Source: Bacteriovoracaceae bacterium (GTDB lineage Bacteria; Bdellovibrionota; Bacteriovoracia; Bacteriovoracales; Bacteriovoracaceae). Taken from it: a stretch of 41,354 nt of DNA. Positions within the stretch are counted from its first letter, which is position 1. Every line of letters starts with the position of its first letter. The notes below the pieces were generated by a model that was given only the letters and a program-made list of their open reading frames with translations, searched no databases and had not been told where the DNA came from. The stretch spans positions 1 through 41,354 of the forward strand of contig CANFNX010000003.1 in NCBI GenBank assembly GCA_947448495.1, given 5' to 3'. Positions 17,179-27,363 of this stretch are shown one piece after another. The position numbers and the translations under genes were made by a program.

Positions 17179-17625
17179 TTAAATTTTGAAAGTAAGAGGT
17201 TCAGGCTTTTGAGCTTCGTGGCCGTGAGTTGGACCAACAACAACTTTAAGCTTAGTGAACTGTTTACGGCCAAGAGTGTTTTTACCAAGCATACCTTTAA
17301 CCGCTTCTTCAACGATCAGCTCAGGGTGCTTTGCCAATTGTTCTTTAGCAGTACGGGCCTTAATTCCACCAATGTGGTTCGTGTGCCAGTTATAAACCTT
17401 TGAGTCCCACTTTTTACCAGTAAATTTAACTTTTTCAGCATTCACAACGATAACATAGTCACCAGCATCGTTATTTGTACAGAAAGTAGGTTTATTCTTA
17501 CCACGAAGAACTTTTGCCACTTCTGACGCTAAACGACCAACAACCATATCTGTTGCGTCTACTACGTACCACTTCTTGTTTGCCATTTCGGCTTTCGTGA
17601 TCGCATACGAACTTTGCTTGATCAT
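17179..17625 (-). CDS. rplM: 50S ribosomal protein L13
   Basis: A 148-residue large-subunit protein. The start at 17625 is chosen because GGAAGG stands seven bases upstream and the protein then begins MIKQSSYAITKAEMANKKWY; a longer frame to 17685 would run into the promoter. Conserved motifs include 'WYVVDATDMVVGRLASEVAKVL', split across the N-terminus, and 'VVGPTHGHEAQKPEPL' at the C-terminus. It is the first gene of the rplM-rpsI operon. Confidence 0.97.
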   Translation of the reverse strand: MIKQSSYAITKAEMANKKWYVVDATDMVVGRLASEVAKVLRGKNKPTFCTNNDAGDYVIVVNAEKVKFTGKKWDSKVYNWHTNHIGGIKARTAKEQLAKHPELIVEEAVKGMLGKNTLGRKQFTKLKVVVGPTHGHEAQKPEPLTFKI

Positions 17626-17656
17626 AATCAACCTTCCATTAATAAAAATTTTATCC

Positions 17657-17685
17657 CTTATAAATAACGCTGGGCCGTACGTCAA
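17657..17685 (-). promoter_or_regulatory. Sigma70-type promoter of rplM-rpsI
   Basis: On the minus strand, TTGACG (17680-17685), a 17-base spacer and TATAAG (17657-17662) lie about 32 bases before the rplM start. This is the best-matched promoter in the window and fits a highly expressed ribosomal operon. Confidence 0.65.
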
Positions 17686-17753
17686 GAGTGCTCACTAAGC
17701 CAGCTTGCTAAGGGCCAGCGGGAGGACATCAGGCTCTTCTAAAATTCGGGGGA

Positions 17754-20591
17754 TTAAAAGAAGCCAATTGACACATGGAAGCGTCCGGGGTCCTCTAAAC
17801 TACCATCCTTATTCCTTTCTCTCAAGAGTTTTATCCCGTAATCGAAGTCTAAGGTGCCAACTGGCGTGAGAATTTTGAAGGTGACACCTACGGAATCTCG
17901 TAATTGACCCATATTTACCTGATTCACAAAGACGCGGCCCGCGTCATAAAAAACACCGGCCATGAGTGCATCATTAATTAGATAGCGTGGTTCAAATTTA
18001 AAATTCGCCAAATAGGCCCTCTCCTCTACCTTAACTTGTGAAATATCGTCTCGATTGGTTCCAGGAACTCTATTAATTTCTTCATCGTTAAAACCTCTTA
18101 CAATATCCATTCCTGTTAGACGAAAAACCTTAATATTAGGAATGTATCCTGAGGTTTGGCTGTTTCCATTAACGACCACTTTATCTCGCGCCAGATTTTC
18201 TTGAACTCCGGCTACCATAGAAATCGCCACTGTTCCGCGTTTGAATGGTATATAAAATCTATTTCTAGAAACTAACTTGTAATAATTAATTGTGAGATCA
18301 CTTTCTTTTTGTGAGAGAAAATAAGGATTGGCAAATTCACAAGAAAGATTGAAGAAAGCTCCATTCAATGGGTTAACAGGACTGTTTCGTAAATCATAGG
18401 TTAAGCTTGGAGTTATCGCTCCAATTTTGAAGCTTCCATTATCTCTAGTTTCTGTAGCATCGGCCTGGGTAATCGCTTCATATTGGTATCTAAGTGAAGT
18501 TGAAAGCCTATTCGAGATATCCCTAGTGAAAGTGTTATTAATCCTAAAAATTTCAGCATCGAATGAATAGAATCTTTTCACCTGGTATGAAGCCCCAGTA
18601 GAGGAATTAATTTGCGAGTTAAAAATATCACCCTGAGTGTAAGTCAGAGTTTCAACGTGCTCAACAAGTTGTCGACGTTCCTTTCTTCTTCTAGGATCAA
18701 AAGTTTGATAATTTAACCTCTGGTTTACCTGACTACGAAGAGAGACAGCGCGATTGAGCCCCCCGATATTCATGTAGGAGGCAGTGGCAGTTAATTTAGC
18801 ACCAATATCAGTTCTAAAACCTGGGGCAAATTCAACTAAACCGTAATCGCGCTCTAAAACCTTTACAATCAAATCCGTTGAAGAAGAGGTCGAATTGAAA
18901 TGCCTCATAGGCAGAATAGAGACAGAATTAAACAATCCTGTCGCAGAGAGGTTTGCCTCGAATTCTCTTGTTTTATTCGGAGATATTATCTCACCCTTCT
19001 TCATCAGAATCTTTTTCTCTAAAACTTCTCTTTTTGTCTTCACATTACCAAGGTAAATAACACGATTGAGCTTAAGAACGGGACCAGACTCAATCACATA
19101 TTTGATATCCACATCAGCACCAGACTTTGAATAATTGACTAATGAATCGAGATTCGCATTTGTGACTTCGGCAAAATAATATCCCCTATCCTGTAGGAGA
19201 TTCGTAATAATTTTGATGTCCTCTGCCATTGCAATAGGGTTGAAGGGTTGACCCGTAATATTCTTAATTTTACCCAGGGCAAGAATCTCGAGATCCGGCG
19301 GTAGCCCTTCAAAGGAAAGCGAACGAATAAGTGCTCTTTGACCTTCAAGGATGACGTACTCAATAGACGCAGATTTCTTTTCATGATCAAAAATTTTTGA
19401 AGGGCCTGTCACCTTAACTTGAACAAACCCGCTTTCGATATATTTGGACTTAATGAAACCAGTAAAATAATTAAAAAATTCTTCATCATAGAATTGGCCT
19501 TGCGCCAATTCAAACGATTCTTTTTGAAACATCCCTCTAAGATCAGATCTCGTAAAAAAATTATTTCCAACGAAATTCACGTCATTAAGAACTGTCTTTT
19601 GGTTTTCTTCAAAAAAAATGCGATAGAGTGTAACCTCTTCCCGATATTTATTGGTGTATTTTTCAGTACTTATTTTAACATGAGCATTTAAAAGTGCTTT
19701 TAGCTTGTAGTGATCCTCTATCGCCAGCTTGAGAACTGAATCTGTTAACGGACGCTTGTATTTTCTGAAAAGATCCTTAACGAGGTTATGGATAATGTCT
19801 CGTTGCTCACGCTTGAGATTCTGAAAGTCAAAAGCAAATGGCTTGTCTTGCGAAATCAAAATATCGAGCATTACTCGATTCTTTTTTATAATCGGTGAAA
19901 AATCTAGATTGATAAGATAGTAGCCATAATTGAAAAGTTCTTTCTGGGCATCATCAAGGTAAAGCTTGAATCGTGTTAATTCAAATGGCTTATTGTAAAA
20001 ACTGAGAAACTTCTTTTTTAAAAATTCATTTACGAATACTGAAGTCGAATTTGATTTTATACGTTTAAAGACTCGTGGCTTCCCCAGTGTAATTAAAAAA
20101 TTAAGTTTAATTTTACTATTATTTGTACTCGTTTTTATCTCGACCTTGTTTTGTGGATATCCCATTGACTCGAGTCGTTTATGGATTAAATCTAATTCAT
20201 TTGTCATCTTCATTGGTTCGAAGAAGTCACCTTCCTTAATTGAAAGTAGCTGAACAGGGTCCATATCGAGATTTCGATCAATTGTTCCAATATTGATTTC
20301 CTCGATTAAAGGCTTAAGCTTAATCCGTAAATTTAACTTAAAAGTACCCTTGCCGCCCATGACATCATAAGAGAGCGAAGAATAACCACCATCTGAAGCC
20401 AGAATACGTATCGTTTCTTTTAAGTGCCACAAGCTGCGATAGTCACCAATCAAATTTGCGAATCGCTGTTTTCTGCTTAAACACTCAGATGAATCGAAGC
20501 ATTCAACTTCGACTTCAGACAAAACAAAAGCCTTATCATCTGCAAGGATGAAACATGGTAGACAAAATAGTAAAATGAGTAAAAATCTCAT
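17754..20591 (-). CDS. Omp85-family outer membrane assembly protein (TamA/BamA-like)
   Basis: A 945-residue outer membrane protein. A signal peptide (ending FILA) is followed by a long periplasmic part (about 25-570) with several POTRA-type repeats; segments such as 'LNDVNFVGNNFFTRSDL', 'IRSLSFEGLP' and 'LNRVIYLGNVKTKREVL' mark their starts. The C-terminal part is a 16-strand-type barrel, with 'LTGMDIVRGF' near 835 corresponding to the conserved VRGF motif of loop 6. The last residue is Phe, as expected for BAM-dependent barrels. It overlaps the upstream TamB-like gene by four bases (ATGA), which supports a TamA role, but the N-terminal region is longer than that of E. coli TamA, whose three POTRAs are fewer than seem to be present here. 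It could also be a second BamA. Confidence 0.88.
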   Translation of the reverse strand: MRFLLILLFCLPCFILADDKAFVLSEVEVECFDSSECLSRKQRFANLIGDYRSLWHLKETIRILASDGGYSSLSYDVMGGKGTFKLNLRIKLKPLIEEINIGTIDRNLDMDPVQLLSIKEGDFFEPMKMTNELDLIHKRLESMGYPQNKVEIKTSTNNSKIKLNFLITLGKPRVFKRIKSNSTSVFVNEFLKKKFLSFYNKPFELTRFKLYLDDAQKELFNYGYYLINLDFSPIIKKNRVMLDILISQDKPFAFDFQNLKREQRDIIHNLVKDLFRKYKRPLTDSVLKLAIEDHYKLKALLNAHVKISTEKYTNKYREEVTLYRIFFEENQKTVLNDVNFVGNNFFTRSDLRGMFQKESFELAQGQFYDEEFFNYFTGFIKSKYIESGFVQVKVTGPSKIFDHEKKSASIEYVILEGQRALIRSLSFEGLPPDLEILALGKIKNITGQPFNPIAMAEDIKIITNLLQDRGYYFAEVTNANLDSLVNYSKSGADVDIKYVIESGPVLKLNRVIYLGNVKTKREVLEKKILMKKGEIISPNKTREFEANLSATGLFNSVSILPMRHFNSTSSSTDLIVKVLERDYGLVEFAPGFRTDIGAKLTATASYMNIGGLNRAVSLRSQVNQRLNYQTFDPRRRKERRQLVEHVETLTYTQGDIFNSQINSSTGASYQVKRFYSFDAEIFRINNTFTRDISNRLSTSLRYQYEAITQADATETRDNGSFKIGAITPSLTYDLRNSPVNPLNGAFFNLSCEFANPYFLSQKESDLTINYYKLVSRNRFYIPFKRGTVAISMVAGVQENLARDKVVVNGNSQTSGYIPNIKVFRLTGMDIVRGFNDEEINRVPGTNRDDISQVKVEERAYLANFKFEPRYLINDALMAGVFYDAGRVFVNQVNMGQLRDSVGVTFKILTPVGTLDFDYGIKLLRERNKDGSLEDPGRFHVSIGFF

Positions 20592-23500
20592 TTAAACGTC
20601 CACCTGAACTTCAAATCTCCTCCAATTGAATTATCAATGATATCCTCTTCTCCATCCGCATTGGTTTTTAATTCATAGACTCCCTCAAGTTGAACTTTTT
20701 TATTTAAACTATAATTCAAGTTCATGCTCTGTCTTTGTCCAATACTGCCGCCCATCGTACTCGAAACAGACAAGTTAAGGGCTTCATCTAGTCGTTTCTT
20801 TAGCTCGATTCTCGTGGCGGTCCTGGTTCTTCCTAAAGTCGTCTGACCTTCCTGCGTGCGCCCAGAGAGCATACTTGCCGTCGTCGATTGCTCAAAGACG
20901 GTTCCCAGATTCACCTGCAACCCGAACTGCTTATTCAAAATGTCACTGATCTTAAATCGATCAAAAACAAATGAACCAACACCGACCTGGGTTAGATTCT
21001 GCTGTTGCTGCTGAGTCAAACTACTCTGGATTTCGTCTGAATAACCAAAGGCAATAAGAGAAAGAATCGAATTTCTTGTTAAGGATGGTTCCGAAGTCAG
21101 GTCAAAATTGAATCTTTCTAAATCGCCATAGGCCTTAGCATTTACTTTATAAGTCGAAATAAAAGTCAAAGCCTGTAAATCAAAATCAGGATTAGTGATT
21201 TCTTTTTTAGGATTGAATGTTATATCTGCATTTAAAATTGTGTATTCATTGTTTTTAAAAAACACACGCGCACTATTTGGTACAGACTTTAAACGTCCAT
21301 CGCCTCGTGGTCTTGTTGGGCTACCAGTAACATTCACTTCTCCCCTGAGGCTAATATCCATTAATGAATTTGCGATTCTGATTGGATTATCTGTCTTCAC
21401 ATCCAAATTTAGATTAAAAAACTTTCCAAGCTGTGACTCCTGATCAGGAGGCAAATAACGAACCTGCGACAATGCGTCCGACTTTGAAGAGAAATCTGTT
21501 AACTCATTTAATATTTGTGTTTTATTGAGAATAATTTCACCTGTCACGTTGTATGGCGGCGAACTCCCTAAAATGATACCGTCCCCACTTACATTCACAA
21601 AAGATTTACCCATAATTGGAAATTCTGCTTTATCCAATTGGAACTTCAAATTCACATCTGGGTATTTAGAATTCAGATAAACGTCACCAAGAAAACTAGC
21701 ATAACCGTTTTCAAGACTTGATCGAAGTTCCCGTATCGTAAGCTTGTTCTTGCTAAAATCTAAATTGTAACTCAAGTGATTAAGCGGGAAGGGTACTGAT
21801 TCAACTGTTAAATTTAAATCATTGGCCTGAAGATTTCCTGAAATTTCATACTTGGAAGATTTCCCTTCGATGGTAAAAGAATTTCTAGAAAATCCTTCAG
21901 CTGAAAGGATGGGGGCAAATAAAATTTCAAAAATCTTTGAATTTAAATTTGCTTCATGAACAAGTTTTACAGTCTCTCCAAAGACACCATTGCCTTTTGT
22001 TTTTATGAAAATATCTGGCTGCTCGATATAGAGGTTCCACCTTTTGACATGATTATCTTCAATCAAAAACTGAGGTGTTTTAGATGAAAAATCTACATTA
22101 AAGCTTTCATGCTTGAATTTAAACTTCTCAAGATTTGCGACCAAATTCATATTTTCAAAGTTTTTTCTGAAGCTTGTACTCAAATTTAGCTTTAACTCTC
22201 CATCAAACTCTTCTGTCTCTAAATGTTCGCCCAAGATTGCTGTAGCCACAGGTTTTATATGTGGTGAGTTTATGACAACATTAATTTTTGATTTAAGGTT
22301 TTGGTCAAGACCTATGTCGAATTCAGATTTCAAAAATTTTCCAAAAATGTCGATGTCACCAGATAGCACTTGGGGTGTTAACTGGATGGAGATCAAACTG
22401 TCAGGAAATTTATAATCCTGGGATTTTGTTTCATCAATCTTTGCTTCGAGGTTAATCTTGTAATCCTTCTGTTTTCCTTTTCCCTTGAGAGATCCTGATA
22501 GAGTTCCATCAAAATTAAGCTGCGTTTTTTTGGCAAAACGGAAACTGGATAACTTAAATTCGTCCCACTCATAATCAATATTGAATTGATGATCTGCCAA
22601 ATTAAAAAGAAAATCACCTCTGAACTGCCCTCTGCCCTTATTCGCGAGAAAGTCCTTAATGATTAAATTTTGATTATTGAGACCGATGGTCATCTCACCA
22701 GTGCTAAAAGATTCACCCAAGACAGATAAGTCGTTAAAGACAACTTCAGATTTCAACTTTAATTTGTCTAATTTTGTTTTACCAAAAATATTTGCGTCAA
22801 TTTTTGCGATCATATCAAGATCAGTTGGTAAAAAATCTAGTTGCTTAAAAATAGGATGCAATATCTCCTTGAGATCGTGAAGACTGGCCTTAGTCGAATT
22901 AATCCCTAGAGCAATATCAAGATTTTTATAATTAATAGTGCCTGTTCCAGAGATCGGAGTTGTTCGATAAATTGATTCAAGTTTAGTTACAAGAACTGTG
23001 GAGTCTTTAAGAGAAATTGAAATATCCTTATCAGCTGAACCCAATTTATACCCAAGAACTTCAAATCCGGAAGTTCGGCCCTTAAAATTGAGAATTGTAT
23101 CGTCTGGTGAACCAAAAACGGAGATATCTAAAATGCCTCGCCCTTTTATATCGAGTTGAGAGATATTTCCAAAATCTTCAAAATCCACTTTTGACTCTTT
23201 AACATCAAAATTGATGGCCTTGGAGTTGACTGTTCCAAGTACATGGAGTTTTGAATTCTTTAGGGCTATCAAACTATCCATTTTAAATGTTTTATCCTCA
23301 ACTTCAAAAATGGTATTCGTTAGATTGGCCTGTTGAATGGACAGGATGGTAAAAGGTTTATCATTGCCGACCACGAGTTTTAAATCATTTATTCTTGATA
23401 AGTCGGTGACGTGAATTTTGATATCTTTTTGTTTAACCGCCAACGAGATACCACCAGTAACGCGTCCTTTGAGAATTTTTAATTCAGGCATGAATCCAAG

Positions 23501-24592
23501 AGCATTTGATAGACTGAAGTTCTCAAGGTTAATATCAATTGGCCCAGGGAGGAGAATCTTTTTTTCAATATTATAAATCTCTCGAGGAGATTTAATTTTT
23601 AAAAATTCTTTACCATAAGTGATGTTGAGTTTTTTTAATATTAAATGATTTTTCTCCAACCCTATTGAACCAATGATCTGATCAGCTTTAAGAACATCAG
23701 AATCTAGATCCGAAATAGATATATCTGCATTTGCATTAGCAACTTGATTTTTAAATGAGCCATTAAAACTTAGATGAGTGTAGCCTTTTTTAAGGTTTAC
23801 GAAATCCGGTAAGATCAGGTCATCTTTTAAGTTCCCTAAAAAAACGACTGACTCTCCTGACAAATTAATATCTGCATTTCTCAACAATCGATAATCCTTC
23901 ACCTTTGCTTTAACAAGTAGTGTGTGAACATCGTGTTGAATTTTTAATCTTTGGATGGAGAGATTTTTTCTTCCTAACTGAATATCTCCCCACAATTCAT
24001 CAATAGAAATGGGATCTTCCGCCAATGGTTTCAGATTTGCGATATGAAAACGCAAAAGAAAACTTCTTCCTTTTTTCGTAAGCTTCAATCTCTTTGCATC
24101 TAAAAGTTCATGATTGTAGATTATTTTTGTATTTTGCAATAACAATGTATCAATTCTTAAGGGTAGGCTCTCAGCTGCATCAAAAATATTATTTATGACT
24201 TTCTCATCTATTTCCTTCAACTCCTCTTTGTCCTGAGGAGCGTAATATTCCACCACCGAATCTGAAACTCTCATTTCACCAAGACTTAATTTCATTTCAT
24301 CGAATTCAATTAATCCAATGTAAAGACCCACTTTACCAAGTTCGAAACTGATGCTCTTCTGCTCACTTATTTTTTTTGCGAACTTAACTTCTTCAAACTC
24401 AATTCCTGGTGGGAAATAATTTATATCCACGCGAGATAACGAAATTTTCGCGTCAGCTTTTTTATGGCCAAGGTCAGTAATAATTCGTGATAAAACTCTT
24501 CCAAAAGATTCTGTTTGAATATAAAACAAGGCACTGACAAAAGATGCCATGACAAAGAAGCTGAATGCACCGATTAGGCTTCTAAATCGCAT
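20588..24592 (-). CDS. TamB/AsmA-like envelope-spanning protein (DUF490 C-terminus)
   Basis: A 1334-residue protein with an N-terminal membrane anchor (about 8-28), an AsmA-like start ('LSRVDINYFPPGIEFEEVKF'), a very long repetitive beta-rich region typical of bridge-like lipid-transfer proteins, and a C-terminal TamB domain (about 950-1334). That domain includes 'GRLKSVPNSARVFFKNNEYTI'-type sequence (shown here in part), 'SLIAFGYSDE' and a final strand ending KWTFK after 'GGDLKF'. TamB-like proteins link the inner membrane to the Omp85 partner and help supply phospholipid to, or assemble proteins in, the outer membrane. It overlaps tamA by four bases and the preceding TPR gene by eleven. Confidence 0.9.
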   Translation of the reverse strand: MRFRSLIGAFSFFVMASFVSALFYIQTESFGRVLSRIITDLGHKKADAKISLSRVDINYFPPGIEFEEVKFAKKISEQKSISFELGKVGLYIGLIEFDEMKLSLGEMRVSDSVVEYYAPQDKEELKEIDEKVINNIFDAAESLPLRIDTLLLQNTKIIYNHELLDAKRLKLTKKGRSFLLRFHIANLKPLAEDPISIDELWGDIQLGRKNLSIQRLKIQHDVHTLLVKAKVKDYRLLRNADINLSGESVVFLGNLKDDLILPDFVNLKKGYTHLSFNGSFKNQVANANADISISDLDSDVLKADQIIGSIGLEKNHLILKKLNITYGKEFLKIKSPREIYNIEKKILLPGPIDINLENFSLSNALGFMPELKILKGRVTGGISLAVKQKDIKIHVTDLSRINDLKLVVGNDKPFTILSIQQANLTNTIFEVEDKTFKMDSLIALKNSKLHVLGTVNSKAINFDVKESKVDFEDFGNISQLDIKGRGILDISVFGSPDDTILNFKGRTSGFEVLGYKLGSADKDISISLKDSTVLVTKLESIYRTTPISGTGTINYKNLDIALGINSTKASLHDLKEILHPIFKQLDFLPTDLDMIAKIDANIFGKTKLDKLKLKSEVVFNDLSVLGESFSTGEMTIGLNNQNLIIKDFLANKGRGQFRGDFLFNLADHQFNIDYEWDEFKLSSFRFAKKTQLNFDGTLSGSLKGKGKQKDYKINLEAKIDETKSQDYKFPDSLISIQLTPQVLSGDIDIFGKFLKSEFDIGLDQNLKSKINVVINSPHIKPVATAILGEHLETEEFDGELKLNLSTSFRKNFENMNLVANLEKFKFKHESFNVDFSSKTPQFLIEDNHVKRWNLYIEQPDIFIKTKGNGVFGETVKLVHEANLNSKIFEILFAPILSAEGFSRNSFTIEGKSSKYEISGNLQANDLNLTVESVPFPLNHLSYNLDFSKNKLTIRELRSSLENGYASFLGDVYLNSKYPDVNLKFQLDKAEFPIMGKSFVNVSGDGIILGSSPPYNVTGEIILNKTQILNELTDFSSKSDALSQVRYLPPDQESQLGKFFNLNLDVKTDNPIRIANSLMDISLRGEVNVTGSPTRPRGDGRLKSVPNSARVFFKNNEYTILNADITFNPKKEITNPDFDLQALTFISTYKVNAKAYGDLERFNFDLTSEPSLTRNSILSLIAFGYSDEIQSSLTQQQQQNLTQVGVGSFVFDRFKISDILNKQFGLQVNLGTVFEQSTTASMLSGRTQEGQTTLGRTRTATRIELKKRLDEALNLSVSSTMGGSIGQRQSMNLNYSLNKKVQLEGVYELKTNADGEEDIIDNSIGGDLKFRWTFK

Positions 24593-25961
24593 TCAGTTTT
24601 TCCAATTTTTCTTTTGCCAATCGGTAACGTTCATCTATTTTAACGATATGGCTTAGATCTTCCTTGGCGTTACTGTAATCTTCAAGGTGGATATAGGCAT
24701 CAGCTTTGGCATAGAGGAATGAGAGAAAATCATTTTCATTTTCTGAGATCATAAGTGCTTCAAAGCACTTATCAATGACCGAGCGATAATCTCCTAACTT
24801 TGAAAGACAAATAATTTTCAAGTAAAAACATCTTAATGTAGAAATGGTATCTTCATGATCCAGGGGCATCAGTTCACAAGCCTTTAGTCCGGCATAGTAA
24901 AATTCCGACTGAATGAACCCTGAGGCGACATCCCACAGTTGCTCTTTGCTGAACTCATTATATTTCAATAATTGTGCAAGAAGTTTTTCTTGCTCAGAGA
25001 CTTCTACTACCTCCCGATTAACATAAAAATCTGGCTTTGTATTTTCTAAACTAAGATCCACGTTTTCATCTGTTTTATTTTGATCAACAAGTACATGACC
25101 AGACTTTTTAACAAAGTGGTGCTTTAAGTTTGAAAAATATTTTTCAATATAAACAAAACTGTAATCCTTGTTTTGCCGTAATATCAATGAGTAATCATGA
25201 GTGAGATCTGACCATGATTGATTTGAAAAAAAATCGAGTAAGATGACCTGAAGTTTAAAGTCCTCAATATAGATCACAATTTCAATTAGTTTTTTAAAGT
25301 CACGCTTATCGCTTATTCCACCAAGAATGACTTGAATTAAATTTCTATAAATCTCTAGTGAAAAAAGTTTCTCGGCATCGTTCAAAATACTTAACAAACC
25401 TTGAAGCTTTTCTCGTCTACCTTTTTGAGATGATTTTTCAAAACAACTGACAATGAGTTCTATAATCTTTTTTTCGGAGGCAACAAAATTATACGTCAAA
25501 AGATCAAGGGCAAGTTTTTGTAACTTCAGGTTAAAATCATGCATGAAGTATTTTTCAATCAAACTATCGAGACTCAAAGGAATAGTGGGAGTTCGCTTCT
25601 CCCATCTCAAGACTTGGTAGTTTGAAATATGTTGATACAACTCTTCAGGATGGCCTTTATTTTCAGCTATTAAGATCTTGATTAACAAAACTCTTTGCCT
25701 AAACTTTTCATCCTCTTTAACCTGAACTAACCATTTTGATGCGCGATCAATATCGACAGCAATGAGTTTCTCAATAAAATTTACAAGATATTCAGTCGGT
25801 AGTTCTTTGTTTTGTTGTTGAAGAGAACGAAATAAAAGCTCCCAAAGATCGATATTTTCCGATCCTTCAGATTTAATTAATTCCGTTTCTGCGGCTTTCT
25901 GAGCATCAACAAATCTGGACTCCGCCAACATTTGTTGAATCATTCGAATACTATCCACCAT
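24582..25961 (-). CDS. TPR-like helical protein of unknown function upstream of tamB
   Basis: A 459-residue, Leu/Lys/Glu-rich, almost fully helical protein with no signal peptide, so probably cytoplasmic. The C-terminal 115 residues show two or three TPR-like helical pairs ('FLSFLYAKADAYIHLEDYSNAKEDLSHIV'-type repeats, quoted in part). The ATG at 25961 has a GGAAGGGG ribosome binding site. It overlaps the TamB-like gene by eleven bases and follows accC by 43, so it is the first gene of a tightly coupled trio. A role in regulating or assembling the TamAB-like complex is only suggested by position. Confidence 0.75.
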   Translation of the reverse strand: MVDSIRMIQQMLAESRFVDAQKAAETELIKSEGSENIDLWELLFRSLQQQNKELPTEYLVNFIEKLIAVDIDRASKWLVQVKEDEKFRQRVLLIKILIAENKGHPEELYQHISNYQVLRWEKRTPTIPLSLDSLIEKYFMHDFNLKLQKLALDLLTYNFVASEKKIIELIVSCFEKSSQKGRREKLQGLLSILNDAEKLFSLEIYRNLIQVILGGISDKRDFKKLIEIVIYIEDFKLQVILLDFFSNQSWSDLTHDYSLILRQNKDYSFVYIEKYFSNLKHHFVKKSGHVLVDQNKTDENVDLSLENTKPDFYVNREVVEVSEQEKLLAQLLKYNEFSKEQLWDVASGFIQSEFYYAGLKACELMPLDHEDTISTLRCFYLKIICLSKLGDYRSVIDKCFEALMISENENDFLSFLYAKADAYIHLEDYSNAKEDLSHIVKIDERYRLAKEKLEKLNAI

Positions 25962-26004
25962 GCCCCTTCCTGTGGCACATTAAACACTTAATTTTATTAT
26001 ACTT

Positions 26005-27363
26005 TTAAATGAGTTTTTTGGATAAATAATTGGTGGAAAACTTACTTTCTACAAACTCTGGGTCATCGAGAATTTGCTTATGAAGATTGATGTTTGTTTG
26101 AATTCCGCTCACAACCGTTTCATTTAAAACTCGTTTCGCCCTTGTGATACAATTTTCACGGGTATCGGCCTGAACGATAATCTTAGAAACCATTGAATCG
26201 TAGTAAGGTGGTACGGTATATCCCGTATAAATATAGTCGTCTGTCCGAACACCTAGACCGCCAGGTCTGTGATAATGCGTAATATGACCAGGGGAAGGCA
26301 TACCCGTTTTTGGATCCTCAGCATTAATTCGGAATTCAATGACATGATTACTGAATGTAATATCAGATTGAGTGTATCTGGATTTATCACCTTGAGCATG
26401 GCGGATCTGTTCACTAATGAGATCTACCCCAGTTCGACCTTCCGTTACCGGATGTTCAACTTGGATACGTGTATTCATCTCCATGAAGTAAAATTTCTGA
26501 GTATCTTGATCGTATAAAAACTCTACGGTACCAACAGAATCGTAATTCACAAATTTTGCTAAACGTACGGCAGCCTCACATATTTCTTCACGAACTTTCT
26601 GAGTTAAAACGGGAGAAGGAGCTTCCTCTAGAATTTTTTGGAAACGTCGCTGAATCGTGCAGTCCCGTTCACCCAAGTGAACGACACTTCCATGTTTATC
26701 AGCGAGAATTTGGACCTCGATATGTCTCGGATTCTGAATATATTTTTCAATAAAAAGAGTTCCATCTCCAAAAGCAGCTTTTGCTTCCTCTTGTAGACGA
26801 CTTAGCGCCGGCCAGAGTTCTTCAAAATTTTCAATCCGCTTCATTCCTCGTCCACCACCACCAGCGGAAGCTTTAACTAAAATCGGAAAGCCCATTTTCT
26901 CGACGGACTTTTGAATTTCAGCTTCAGTACTTTCCTTCACATAAATAGGCTCAAGTGTAGGAACATTGGCTTTTTTGGCAGTGATCTTGGATTCAATCTT
27001 ATCACCCATGGCCTGGATACATTTCACACTTGGACCAATAAAAGTGAGGCCCCATTTTTCACAAAGCTCTGCAAACTCATCATTTTCAGAGAGGAATCCA
27101 TAACCAGGATGGATCGCATCTGCTCCCGTAATATCAGCAGCAGATAAAATTTGTGGCACATTCAAGTAAGAGAGGCTCGATTTAGCTGGCCCGATACAGA
27201 CTGACTCATCGGCCATCTTCACATGCAAAGAATCTTCATCTGCAGTTGAATGAACTGCAACAGTTTCAATTCCTAGCTCTTTACAGCTACGAATAACACG
27301 GATGGCGATTTCACCACGGTTAGCGATTAAAACTTTTTTGAATTTCTTTGCTTCTGATTTCAT
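26005..27363 (-). CDS. accC: Biotin carboxylase subunit of acetyl-CoA carboxylase
   Basis: Carboxylates the biotin on AccB with ATP and bicarbonate, the first step of fatty acid synthesis. At 452 residues it is very close to E. coli AccC. Clear marks are the N-terminal 'KVLIANRGEIAIRVIR', the ATP-grasp glycine loop 'KASAGGGGRGMKRI' near 165, 'ERDCTIQRRFQKILEEAPSP' near 235, and 'MNTRIQVEHPVTEG' near 295. Its ATG overlaps the accB stop by one base (TAATG), giving stoichiometric coupling of the two subunits. Confidence 0.98.
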   Translation of the reverse strand: MKSEAKKFKKVLIANRGEIAIRVIRSCKELGIETVAVHSTADEDSLHVKMADESVCIGPAKSSLSYLNVPQILSAADITGADAIHPGYGFLSENDEFAELCEKWGLTFIGPSVKCIQAMGDKIESKITAKKANVPTLEPIYVKESTEAEIQKSVEKMGFPILVKASAGGGGRGMKRIENFEELWPALSRLQEEAKAAFGDGTLFIEKYIQNPRHIEVQILADKHGSVVHLGERDCTIQRRFQKILEEAPSPVLTQKVREEICEAAVRLAKFVNYDSVGTVEFLYDQDTQKFYFMEMNTRIQVEHPVTEGRTGVDLISEQIRHAQGDKSRYTQSDITFSNHVIEFRINAEDPKTGMPSPGHITHYHRPGGLGVRTDDYIYTGYTVPPYYDSMVSKIIVQADTRENCITRAKRVLNETVVSGIQTNINLHKQILDDPEFVESKFSTNYLSKKLI

